From a virus: a DNA stretch of 60,646 bases. The notes under the pieces are model-generated. The model had not been told where the DNA came from. It made no database searches and saw only the letters and a program-made list of their open reading frames with translations. The position numbers were made by a program, and so were the translations under genes. Position 1 is the stretch's first letter. Every line of letters begins with the position of its first letter. Positions 18,148-25,224 of the stretch are shown here, one piece after another. The stretch is taken from IMG/VR virus record IMGVR_UViG_3300042563_003046, positions 1 to 60,646 of that record; one strand, written 5' to 3'.

Positions 18148-18807
18148 ATGGCTTTCAAGAAAAAAGTAAACAACGATATTGATAAAGAAGCAGAGAATGT
18201 AAATCGTGAGAGTGCACTTAAACGAGCGCTCGATCTTTATCACCAAGGAATGCCTAACGCATCTATTGCGCGTGATATTGGCGTCCACCCGAATACACTT
18301 CGAACATGGCTTCGTATTGCTGGCATCAAAGCTAAGCTACCACCGAACGTAGAAAAAGCCCAGAGAGCAAAAGCGGAAGCAGAATCAAAGGACGGACTAC
18401 AGTCACAGCTCGAGGAAAATTTAGTAAATGTAACTAGCTCGGCAATCGCAGATGCCAAGCTAACTGCTTCTCTCGAAGAGGATAGACTGCTCGCAGATAT
18501 TGCAGATGCACAGGGCACTCCAGCGGATAAGTATCAGCACTATATAGCAGCGGCAGGCATCAAGCTGCTACGTGATAGTATTCGCGGGCTTAAGCCACCC
18601 AAGACCATTCGTGAGCTAAGCGAACTCGACCAGCTCATCCGCCGCAATCTCGGGCTCAATGCAAAGACTGGAGGAGGGACTAGCAAATTATCCATCGATA
18701 TCTCAATACTCAATAATGGTGCTGCCGATAAGGGTAATGGCACTGTCAAGAGTATGAAGAATCAGATTATCGATGCCGATATGGTCGATGAAGAAAGTGA
18801 AGAATAA
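18148..18807 (+). CDS. terS: Terminase small subunit candidate with helix-turn-helix
   Basis: 219 residues from ATG 18148 (MAFKKKVNND). Residues about 22-60 form a helix-turn-helix (ALDLYHQGMPNASIARDIGVHPNTLRTWLRIAG) as in terminase small subunits and resolvase-type DNA binders. Then come charged helices and an acidic tail. Position head to head with terL supports recognition of the packaging site. Unusual: it is on the opposite strand from terL, and the two start codons are within 30 bp. Confidence 0.7.
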   Translation: MAFKKKVNNDIDKEAENVNRESALKRALDLYHQGMPNASIARDIGVHPNTLRTWLRIAGIKAKLPPNVEKAQRAKAEAESKDGLQSQLEENLVNVTSSAIADAKLTASLEEDRLLADIADAQGTPADKYQHYIAAAGIKLLRDSIRGLKPPKTIRELSELDQLIRRNLGLNAKTGGGTSKLSIDISILNNGAADKGNGTVKSMKNQIIDADMVDEESEE

Positions 18808-18819
18808 TTATTTTTATTC

Positions 18820-18847
18820 TTGCCAGTCTAATTATTAACGCTAGCTT
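18820..18847 (+). promoter_or_regulatory. Candidate early promoter, start codon 7 nt downstream
   Basis: TTGCCA (18820-18825), 16-nt spacer, TAGCTT (18842-18847), then 7 nt to ATG 18855. Same spacing as the better-matching promoters elsewhere in the window; boxes here are weaker. Confidence 0.4.
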
Positions 18848-18854
18848 AGGACTC

Positions 18855-19082
18855 ATGTTTGCCAACCGCACACCAGTAGTGTCTCCCGAATTCATTCTTC
18901 GGAACGATGAGGGCAACGAAGCCTCCTTTGGAACTTCGAAAGCGGATGGCCTTTGGTATCGCGTGATACCCGTTAATATGAAGGAGATTCAATACATCCA
19001 ATGTCTCCCTAAAAATATCAAGCTACTAACACCTGCTCGAGGGCATGGTGTATTAATACGAGCAGATGCGCTCCCAGTATAA
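18855..19082 (+). CDS. Hypothetical protein, 75 aa
   Basis: Begins MFANRTPVVSPEF; mixed beta-type composition with a C-terminal GHGVLIRADALPV. Ends 10 nt before the next start. Family not recognised. First gene of the plus-strand replication block. Confidence 0.6.
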   Translation: MFANRTPVVSPEFILRNDEGNEASFGTSKADGLWYRVIPVNMKEIQYIQCLPKNIKLLTPARGHGVLIRADALPV

Positions 19083-19092
19083 ATTTCTCATT

Positions 19093-19788
19093 ATGAATAC
19101 TCCAGACCTACTAAAATTACACAAAGAAACCTGTGACAAATGTTACGGGGTGATGCAAAAAAAGAACAACGACTATAGCGGGGGTGCAACAAGTTCTGAT
19201 GCGCTCGCTAATTTCAAGATGTCTAGCTCCTTGGGCTTAGCCCCAGTCATGGGTCTCTTGCTGCGGATACAAGACAAGATGATGCGCATTAAAACATTCG
19301 CCACAGATGGCGAATTAAACGTAGCAAATGAGACGGTCAATGATGCATTCGAAGACATCATCAATTATGCGGTGCTCGGTAAAGCGCTATTGCAAGAGAG
19401 CAGAGCGGAGTATATTGATTGCATAAAAGAACCGAGTCTCCAAGATGAGGAATCAATCCAAGGTGTTATCAAACAGTTCATGGATCATATTTCTAACGGT
19501 AGTGACCCTACCAAAAAAGAGGCAACACAATCTGTGCCACAAGAAATCATCCTAGATGCTATTGGCATGTTTGATGAGGGGTTTATTTACTACGGAGAAA
19601 TAACCCCGTTTAGTGTAGCCGTTAATCAGTTTGCTTCACATCTTTCATCAGATGATATCGATGGTAATATTCAAATTTTTACAGCCCCAAAGGGAGACGA
19701 CCCTGAAGGATATATCTTAGTCGCTGTAAAAAAAGGGTCGCTCCTTTACAAGGCGCTCAGTAAAAAAGGGTATACACCGACCGCATGA
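19093..19788 (+). CDS. Nmad1/DUF1599-like protein with extra C-terminal domain
   Basis: 231 residues. Start 19093 is preferred over 19066, which overlaps the upstream gene. The N-terminal 110 residues carry the hallmarks of the nucleotide-modification-associated family DUF1599: KKNNDYSGGA, then GLLLRIQDKMMRIKTF and NETVNDAFEDIINYAVLGKALL. Such proteins occur in phages and are proposed to act in nucleotide or modified-base metabolism. The remaining 110 residues are an unassigned extension. ATGA overlap with the resolvase gene. Confidence 0.75.
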   Translation: MNTPDLLKLHKETCDKCYGVMQKKNNDYSGGATSSDALANFKMSSSLGLAPVMGLLLRIQDKMMRIKTFATDGELNVANETVNDAFEDIINYAVLGKALLQESRAEYIDCIKEPSLQDEESIQGVIKQFMDHISNGSDPTKKEATQSVPQEIILDAIGMFDEGFIYYGEITPFSVAVNQFASHLSSDDIDGNIQIFTAPKGDDPEGYILVAVKKGSLLYKALSKKGYTPTA

Positions 19789-20267
19789 TTATAGGTATTG
19801 ATAATGGGCTAGACGGTGGGCTGTGTGCCATCTCAACACATGACGGTAGCATCATCGCTAAAACTACTATGCCCACTCTCGTCTTTAAAAAGAAACGAGA
19901 GGTTGATCCAAAACGAATCTACAAATGGATCATGGGTCTCAATACCCCATGTGTGATCGCGATTGAAGAACCACTTAATCATGCTCGTTCATCACAGGCT
20001 ATGAGATCTATGGCTATTAGCTTTGGTAAGATTATCGGGATGTCCGAGTGCAGGGATATATCAATCAAGAGAATAGATGTGCATGACTGGCAAAAGGCTA
20101 TGCTTGGAAAAATACCTAAGGGGTTCACGAAGCAGGCAGCCCTTATTACAGCAACAAAATTAGCTCCAGATGAAGAATGGCTAGCAACCTCTCGCTGCTC
20201 GACACCACACGATGGAATGATCGACGCCTTTCTTATTGCAAAATTTTATTTGACTAAATGCAAATGA
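19785..20267 (+). CDS. RuvC-like Holliday junction resolvase
   Basis: 160 residues. The first strand MIIGIDNGLDGGLCAI carries the invariant catalytic Asp of the RNase H/RuvC fold; further acidic positions are in IAIEEPL (about residue 66) and the C-terminal HDGMIDAFLIAK. The family resolves branched DNA in phage replication and before packaging. Coupled to the DUF1599 gene by an ATGA overlap. A second junction nuclease of the endonuclease VII type is encoded at 1290-1751. Confidence 0.85.
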   Translation: MIIGIDNGLDGGLCAISTHDGSIIAKTTMPTLVFKKKREVDPKRIYKWIMGLNTPCVIAIEEPLNHARSSQAMRSMAISFGKIIGMSECRDISIKRIDVHDWQKAMLGKIPKGFTKQAALITATKLAPDEEWLATSRCSTPHDGMIDAFLIAKFYLTKCK

Positions 20268-20289
20268 TGAACTATGAACGGTCTCCCAC

Positions 20290-20556
20290 ATGAAAAGTCA
20301 CGTTAAAGAAATACTAATCGGCGATACGCTAGTCGAGATCAAATCTCGGACGGATGATCGTCATCCCTCTGGCTGGTCAGTCATCGCATTCTCTCCAGAG
20401 TTATCCATCCGCAGCACTAAACTACATCGATTATCTGGGCGCACCGCATTTATTAATTCGATCCTTGGATCCTGTGGCCTGAACGGTGAATCCGAACAAA
20501 AGATCGAGGTATTCCAGCGAGCGCTATCCGTCATCCTTGACGAGGCAACCTCCTAA
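20290..20556 (+). CDS. Hypothetical protein, 88 aa
   Basis: MKSHVKEILIGDTLVEI start, 22 nt after the resolvase stop. Mixed strands then a C-terminal helix (EQKIEVFQRALSVILDEA). Not recognised; by position part of the replication operon. Confidence 0.6.
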   Translation: MKSHVKEILIGDTLVEIKSRTDDRHPSGWSVIAFSPELSIRSTKLHRLSGRTAFINSILGSCGLNGESEQKIEVFQRALSVILDEATS

Positions 20557-20589
20557 ATTCTCCCAAACCAAAAATGAAGACAAATAAAA

Positions 20590-21888
20590 ATGAAGACATT
20601 ATATCCAAAGCAACAAGAAGCGCACGACTTTTTTGTATCGTGCCTAACTAAGAACGTTAACACACTAGACTCATCAGATGTAGGAACAGGTAAGACAATT
20701 GTCGCCTGCCACATTGCGAAGACCTTGGGCAAACCATTCTTCGTCATGTGCCCTAAAGCGGTCATACCATCTTGGGAACGTGAAGCAGCAGCCTGTGGGC
20801 TTAAACCGCTGTTTGTCATGAACTACGAGAAACTACGAACTGGAAAAACTCCATGGCTAACAAAGCGTGGTAAGAAAATATTCAACTGGAAGTTACCAGA
20901 AGGAGCTATCGGGTTCATCGACGAGTGCCATAAAGCAGGAAACCCGTATACGCAGAATGCGCAGATGGTAATCGCTCTACACAAAGAAGATTTCCGTATT
21001 CACTTGATGTCAGCTACATCAGCTAATGATCCAACGGAGATGCGAGCAATCGGATACGCCTTAGGTTTGCATTCTCTCAATGAAGCGCAAGCGCCACTTA
21101 AAAGTTGGTATCGATGGATGATGGATTATGGCTGTGTGCAAAATACATGGGGTGCGTGGGAGCTGCGTAAGAAGAACAAGCTATCCCTTTTGCATGATCA
21201 AATTTATAACCGTAATGCGAAGAGGCTTACCGTAGCTGACTTCCCTGATTCATTTCGTAAGAATAGGATCTTTGTGGAGAACATTCAGTTTTCTAATCTC
21301 AGCAAGATTCACGCGGCATACAAGAGTCTTAATATTACACCAGAAATCATCGAGCGATACATTGAGCTAGGCACAGTAGAAGATAGCGAGCACACTCTCG
21401 TGAACCTGTTACGAGCTCGACAGTTGGCTGAGTCTTTTAAAGTAAATGATATTGCTGAAATGGTCGATGAGTTATTGTTAGAAGAGGCCAGCGTGGTTGT
21501 CTTCATGAACTTCCGTGAAACAGCAGAAGCATTAGCACTAACCCTAAGGTGCGAGAAGATCGTTGGTGGACAATCGGCAGCTGATAGACAGCGGATCATT
21601 GATGACTTCCAGTCGGATAAAACGCATGTGCTCGTTGTTAATATTGCAGCAGGTGGCACTGGCATTAGCTTGCACGATCTGAACGGTGATAGACCACGTG
21701 TATCTCTGATATGTCCTACGTTTAATGACAAGGACTACATGCAGGCACTCGGACGCATTCACCGCAACGGAGCAAAAAGTGATGCCGTGCAAAAGATTTT
21801 AGTTGCCAATGGGACGGTTGAGGAAGTAGTTATCAAATCCATCCAGAACAAGATCGCAAATCATGACATGCTCCATGGAACAAAATAA
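20590..21888 (+). CDS. SNF2-type SF2 helicase/ATPase
   Basis: 432 residues with helicase motifs in order: Walker A VGTGKT (31-36), motif II FIDECH (about 112-117), motif III MSATSA, then the second RecA-like domain with VVVFMNFRETAEAL, NIAAGGTGISLHDL (motif V) and QALGRIHRNG (motif VI). SNF2-type phage helicases move on double-stranded DNA and are placed in replication, recombination or origin melting. Compact, without accessory domains. Preceded by an A-rich leader without a Shine-Dalgarno motif and followed directly by the attC-like cassette array. Confidence 0.88.
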   Translation: MKTLYPKQQEAHDFFVSCLTKNVNTLDSSDVGTGKTIVACHIAKTLGKPFFVMCPKAVIPSWEREAAACGLKPLFVMNYEKLRTGKTPWLTKRGKKIFNWKLPEGAIGFIDECHKAGNPYTQNAQMVIALHKEDFRIHLMSATSANDPTEMRAIGYALGLHSLNEAQAPLKSWYRWMMDYGCVQNTWGAWELRKKNKLSLLHDQIYNRNAKRLTVADFPDSFRKNRIFVENIQFSNLSKIHAAYKSLNITPEIIERYIELGTVEDSEHTLVNLLRARQLAESFKVNDIAEMVDELLLEEASVVVFMNFRETAEALALTLRCEKIVGGQSAADRQRIIDDFQSDKTHVLVVNIAAGGTGISLHDLNGDRPRVSLICPTFNDKDYMQALGRIHRNGAKSDAVQKILVANGTVEEVVIKSIQNKIANHDMLHGTK

Positions 21889-21892
21889 ATTT

Positions 21893-22198
21893 ATGAATAC
21901 AAAACAAACTAACCCGCTGGCAGCGGTTGCTCCAGCCACGCCTTGTTCGGCTGCTTGCCCTAAGTGTGGCAGTCTGAACATCCACCGCCATCATCGCGCC
22001 CCGAAAGAAGAGTGGTCGCGAAATATCGGGGAGAACCGCAAGAACTACGAAACGCCGTGGGTCAGCTATGTCGGATACTCCGCAAAAGCTCTCAAGGAGT
22101 GCATTACCCACCACTGCCGCTGCTGCCAGTGGAAATGGGAATCCGATTGTCTGCCGAACGATCAAAGTGAGGCACAGCCTCCAGCAACAAATCTATGA
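21893..22198 (+). CDS. Cassette ORF 1: small zinc-ribbon-like protein
   Basis: 101 residues from ATG 21893. After an N-terminal stretch ending TPCSA come CPKCG and, 40 residues later, CITHHCRCC, which together look like a zinc ribbon. First ORF of an array of small G+C-rich genes between the helicase and 23.5 kb. Its stop overlaps the next start as ATGA inside the loop of the first full attC-like site. Function unknown. Confidence 0.65.
   Translation: MNTKQTNPLAAVAPATPCSAACPKCGSLNIHRHHRAPKEEWSRNIGENRKNYETPWVSYVGYSAKALKECITHHCRCCQWKWESDCLPNDQSEAQPPATNL
21917..21951 (+). repeat. Half attC-like site at the left edge of the cassette array
   Basis: The right arm (ending CGCCTTGTTCGGC, 21939-21951) matches the right arms of the sites at 22244, 22599 and 22902, but no pairing left arm is visible in the helicase gene. 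It would mark the boundary where the array joins the phage backbone. Confidence 0.5.
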
Positions 22199-22250
22199 AT
22201 ACACCAAAAGACTCAACGGGAGGCTGTTGTCCTCCACCGCCTTGTTCGGC
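22153..22250 (+). repeat. attC-like hairpin site 1
   Basis: Ends pair as GCCGAAC (22153) and GTTCGGC (22244). Inner arms CAGCCTCC (22175-22182) and GGAGGCTG (22219-22226) pair perfectly, and pairing continues outward (GTGAGGCA with TGTCCTCCAC) with single unpaired bases. The loop holds the ATGA stop/start overlap of ORFs 1 and 2. This is the R''-L''-loop-L'-R' plan of integron attC sites. Confidence 0.6.
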
Positions 22251-22548
22251 TTCTTTGGAGGCCGTTCAATACGCCGACTACATCCTAAACCACTACTCGC
22301 GGGATAGTCACGCTGACAAGTTGTGCCTCGCCCGTGACTTGGAGCGGCACGGGTGGTCGAGTGACTTGTTCGGCGATTTGAGTGCGGATGCGAAACAAGC
22401 GGTCGCATGGCTGTTTAGTGACCATGCCAAAAAGCTCTCAGTCATCGAGGCTCGCGCCTGCATCTTGGAAGGATGGGGAAAGCGCGTGGACGACGAACTG
22501 CGAGCTTACTTTTCGCCAAACGCCAAGGTATCAGACCGCCCATCATGA
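22195..22548 (+). CDS. Cassette ORF 2, hypothetical protein, 117 aa
   Basis: Begins MNTPKDSTGGCCPPPPCSAS; the first 18 codons are the right arm of attC-like site 1. The remainder (VQYADYILNHYSRDSH...KLCLARDLERHGWSSDLFGDL) is helical and G+C-rich. Family not recognised. Ends in an ATGA overlap inside site 2. Confidence 0.6.
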   Translation: MNTPKDSTGGCCPPPPCSASLEAVQYADYILNHYSRDSHADKLCLARDLERHGWSSDLFGDLSADAKQAVAWLFSDHAKKLSVIEARACILEGWGKRVDDELRAYFSPNAKVSDRPS

Positions 22549-22605
22549 AAACTCCCGAATCACAACAGACGCCTTTGGGCGGTTCTGATCACCGCCTTGT
22601 TCGGC
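22515..22605 (+). repeat. attC-like hairpin site 2
   Basis: Ends GCCAAAC (22515) and GTTCGGC (22599). Inner arms ATCAGACCGCCCA (22530-22542) and TGGGCGGTTCTGAT (22576-22589) pair over 13 bp with one extra base in the right arm, like the extrahelical base of attC sites. The loop contains the ATGA overlap of ORFs 2 and 3. Arm sequence differs from site 1 while pairing is kept. Confidence 0.65.
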
Positions 22606-22850
22606 GTTGCGTGACACACCACTTCGCTTGCGACTGCCGCGAGGCACTGATGGCGGAATCCATGAAGACGCAACGACGAGTGATCGACTGGCGGGATCAG
22701 AGCGATGAGGGCTTGAGACTGCGTTGCGGAGAACTGACCACGCAGGAAATCCGCACCATCAGGGCTGTGCTGACTGCTATTCTTCCGCCGAACGCCGATG
22801 TGATGGCAGCCGCCGACAATAAAACTCCAACGAAGGAAATGACTTTATGA
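22545..22850 (+). CDS. Cassette ORF 3, hypothetical protein, 101 aa
   Basis: Starts MKTPESQQTPLGG at the ATGA overlap. The segment HHFACDCREALMAE (two cysteines and a helix) resembles short conserved stretches in other small phage proteins; function unknown. Residues 1-20 are encoded by the right arm of attC-like site 2. Ends in an ATGA overlap within site 3. Confidence 0.6.
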   Translation: MKTPESQQTPLGGSDHRLVRRCVTHHFACDCREALMAESMKTQRRVIDWRDQSDEGLRLRCGELTTQEIRTIRAVLTAILPPNADVMAAADNKTPTKEMTL

Positions 22851-22908
22851 TACCAGAAACCATTGAAGAAACCACAGATGGCGGATTGCCATGCACGCCT
22901 TGTTCTCC
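22787..22908 (+). repeat. attC-like hairpin site 3
   Basis: Left end GCCGAAC (22787), right end degenerate GTTCTCC (22902). Inner arms ATGGCAGCCGCC (22803-22814) and GGCGGATTGCCAT (22880-22892) pair over 11 bp with unpaired bases. Longest loop of the series, again enclosing an ATGA overlap (ORFs 3 and 4). Confidence 0.5.
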
Positions 22909-23212
22909 GTCTTTTCGGGCTGGAGATGATGTTCGCCACCTGCCATCTGGTGAAAACTGGAAGCTCGCCACGGATGAGGAAAACGGGTGGGTGTCTCCAT
23001 GCGGATGGCCGCCTACACTAGCCGAAGCGAAAGACTGTGTGTTGCAGTTCGCCGCCGACGATAATGAGAGGATGGAGATGCTGAAAACATGGGCAGCAGA
23101 GGGGCGCGGCTACGAGCATGAGCGCGACCACCGAACCCGCACCGCTCGCCACCAGATTTCTTCCGAGAACGCTGAGGTGAGGCACGGCGCTAAGGACGCT
23201 GACCTCGACTAG
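22847..23212 (+). CDS. Cassette ORF 4, hypothetical protein, 121 aa
   Basis: MIPETIEETTDGGLPCTPCSP start; then VRHLPSGENWKLATDEENGW and a Cys/Trp-containing stretch (SPCGWPPTLAEAKDC) with the look of a small phage protein domain of unknown role. The stop TAG (23210-23212) is in the loop of attC-like site 4. Confidence 0.6.
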   Translation: MIPETIEETTDGGLPCTPCSPSFRAGDDVRHLPSGENWKLATDEENGWVSPCGWPPTLAEAKDCVLQFAADDNERMEMLKTWAAEGRGYEHERDHRTRTARHQISSENAEVRHGAKDADLD

Positions 23213-23249
23213 AAACTTTCCCGCCGTTGCCTCGACCGTCTTGTTAGCC
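23164..23249 (+). repeat. attC-like hairpin site 4
   Basis: Right end GTTAGCC (23243). Inner arms GAGGCACGGCG (23179-23189) and CGCCGTTGCCTC (23222-23233) pair over 11 bp with a single extra T in the right arm. Left end CGAGAAC is degenerate. Here the loop holds only the stop codon of ORF 4, and ORF 5 starts after the site, as in ordinary integron cassettes. Confidence 0.6.
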
Positions 23250-23288
23250 GTTCGGGGTGCGTCGGAAAACCGAAACAAACACACGAAT

Positions 23289-23504
23289 ATGGACAACCTA
23301 CGAAAAAACATCGAATCAGCAATTAACGCCGCCAGTGCGGAAAACGGCAGTGACACTCCCGATTTCATCTTGGCCGAATATCTCACGGACTGTCTCACTG
23401 CATATGACAAAGCGGTGGTGGCGCGTGAAAAGTGGTATGGACGGCCAGAACTCCCAAAGCCATTTCCTTCGGCTAATAGCAAAGATCAATCACCGCAAGG
23501 TTGA
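23289..23504 (+). CDS. Cassette ORF 5, hypothetical protein, 71 aa
   Basis: MDNLRKNIESAINAASAENG start, 39 nt after the right end of site 4. Acidic helical protein (DFILAEYLTDCLTAYDKAVVAREKWYGR), a pattern I have seen in small phage proteins without known role. Last ORF of the array; only a weak candidate hairpin (23471-23524, GGCTAAT to GTTCGAT) follows. Confidence 0.6.
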   Translation: MDNLRKNIESAINAASAENGSDTPDFILAEYLTDCLTAYDKAVVAREKWYGRPELPKPFPSANSKDQSPQG

Positions 23505-23742
23505 TTGCATCGATCTGTTCGATAAACGCTGACATGCCGTTTAGTATGTCACTACACTCGCGCTCATTGCATTGAGGGCATCTGAAACAGAATGAGGGGG
23601 AGCCGTACGCGGCGAACTCAATACGTCTGGATGAGCAACCTGAACAGTGGGTGCGAGTGTGGTGTGACTGAGATGGTTTAAGGTTGACGCAGATAGAGCG
23701 GGGATATGTTCTGCAACGTATCGCTGCCCGTAGATTCGTATT
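23473..23742 (-). pseudogene. Antisense zinc-ribbon reading frame without a start codon
   Basis: On the minus strand a frame opens after a TAG at 23743-23745 and runs to TAG at 23473-23475. It contains CSGC, 15 residues, then CFRCPQC, a good zinc-ribbon spacing, followed by a helical tail. No ATG, GTG or TTG precedes the cysteines, so it is probably a truncated or frameshifted gene. It fills most of the 290-bp gap between cassette ORF 5 and the gene at 23795, and its end overlaps ORF 5 by about 30 nt. Confidence 0.35.
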
Positions 23743-23794
23743 CTACCACCACACGACTTGCTGCCGTAAGCAGCTACTAACCAATAATAAAAAT

Positions 23795-24076
23795 ATGACA
23801 ACCTTAGAACAACAATTAGAAGACGCAGGATACGATGCATCCGAGCTATTATGCATGGATGGATATAACGACTGTATTGTCGGAGTTGTAAACCGCATAG
23901 GCCAACCACCAATCATATGCTATGATACTACCAAGGTTATAGCGTCATTAGTGAATGATGGTATGACCGAAGAAGAAGCTGAAGAGTATTTTAACTTTAA
24001 CCAATTAGGAGCTTGGATCGGCGAAAACACCCCTTGCTTTTTAACACCTTTAACATTAGAACAACCATTACAATGA
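23795..24076 (+). CDS. Hypothetical acidic protein, 93 aa
   Basis: Start 23795 (MTTLEQQLEDAGYDASELL), downstream of an A-rich leader. Contains TEEEAEEYFNFNQLGAWIGENTPCFL; short proteins with this EEAxEYFxxNxxGAW pattern are common in phages and of unknown role. ATGA overlap with the nuclease gene. Confidence 0.7.
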   Translation: MTTLEQQLEDAGYDASELLCMDGYNDCIVGVVNRIGQPPIICYDTTKVIASLVNDGMTEEEAEEYFNFNQLGAWIGENTPCFLTPLTLEQPLQ

Positions 24077-25197
24077 TAGACAACGTAAACCACGCAGACA
24101 GAGGACACGCAGAGTTCTCACCATCGAGCCTAAAGTATGTAGCGCAGTGCGCAGGATACCAAGGTAAAAGCGGAAATTCCGCAGCCTCAGAAATGGGCAC
24201 ACGAATCCACGAAGCCTTAGAGGTTAGAGACCCTTCTGCTTTGCACAATGAACAGGAAGTTGACATCTACAATCAGATCGTTGAAATGGAAGCTGAGTTC
24301 ATGACGAACTTTGGCACAATCACAGAAGAGCTCAATGAGATCCAAGTGAGCGTAGAATTGATTGGGACTGAAACATGGGGGACATGTGACCGTCTATTGA
24401 TCATTGGAGATGGCAGCGAAGCAGTGATGGCCGACTACAAAACTGGTATCTCAATTATTGATCCGCCAGATAAAAACTTCCAAGCAAAGGCATATACCAT
24501 TGGGGCTTTCCAAAAGTATCAAAAGTTGGAAAAGATCGTCTTCGTCTTCTATGTCCCTCAGCGCTACCAATCGTTGCACCATACGTTCTATCGGGCAGAC
24601 CTTCCTAGCCTAGTGCAGGAGCTAAGCACGATTGTTACGACAGCGGAGCGTGTTAGACCAAAATGGAACAAAGGCACGATGGATATCGATGATTGCACAC
24701 CGAGCCAATATTGCCACTTCTGCGCACATGAAGATGGCTGTCCTTCTCTAGGCGGGCTCAGCATCGCATTAGCCAAAAGAATCAACAGCACACTACCCGA
24801 CATCGATCTAACAGATCTTGAAAACACAGACCGCTTAGCCGAGCTCTACCACATCTCTAAGATCGTAGAGAACTGGGCTGCAGCAGTTAAAGAGAGAACT
24901 CTAGCCGCCCTAAAAAATGGTGAGTCGTTAGAGGGTCTCAAGCTAAGATCCATGGGTAAAACAAAATCGGTCACAGACAATATTACACTGATCGAAATTG
25001 CTAAAGAGTGCGGCGTTGAGATGGAAGATATCCTGAAAGAAGCAAATTTCCCACTCGGTAAAATGGCTAAAGTCGTAGCCTCTTTGGGTCATGGAAAAAC
25101 AAAAAAAGAAAAAGAAGAAAAATTTCTTGACGCCTGCCAAGATGCGGGTATTGTCACGTTCTCCGACGAGCGGTTCACAATCGCAAGTCTGACTTAA
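24073..25197 (+). CDS. DUF2800 / RecB-type PD-(D/E)XK nuclease with Fe-S cysteines
   Basis: 374 residues from ATG 24073 (ATGA overlap). N-terminal FSPSSLKYVAQCAG and GTRIHEALE match the start of Cas4/RecB-like nucleases; VMADYKTG is the catalytic D-x-K strand; the C-terminal half has CHFCAHEDGC, which with the N-terminal Cys would form an iron-sulphur cluster. This is the DUF2800 layout, usually next to a phage family A polymerase. Likely an exonuclease for recombination or end processing. Confidence 0.85.
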   Translation: MIDNVNHADRGHAEFSPSSLKYVAQCAGYQGKSGNSAASEMGTRIHEALEVRDPSALHNEQEVDIYNQIVEMEAEFMTNFGTITEELNEIQVSVELIGTETWGTCDRLLIIGDGSEAVMADYKTGISIIDPPDKNFQAKAYTIGAFQKYQKLEKIVFVFYVPQRYQSLHHTFYRADLPSLVQELSTIVTTAERVRPKWNKGTMDIDDCTPSQYCHFCAHEDGCPSLGGLSIALAKRINSTLPDIDLTDLENTDRLAELYHISKIVENWAAAVKERTLAALKNGESLEGLKLRSMGKTKSVTDNITLIEIAKECGVEMEDILKEANFPLGKMAKVVASLGHGKTKKEKEEKFLDACQDAGIVTFSDERFTIASLT

Positions 25198-25224
25198 ACC
25201 AATAACATTAAACTAATAACACAT

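Noticed and set aside
22366-22375. Additional CTTGTTCGGC copy inside cassette ORF 2 as another attC-like site
   Set aside because: No pairing arms on either side and it is embedded in continuous coding sequence; probably chance or a relic.
23471-23524. Fifth attC-like site after cassette ORF 5
   Set aside because: Ends (GGCTAAT, GTTCGAT) and arms (ATCAA/TTGAT) are only weakly matching and the site is too short compared with the other four.
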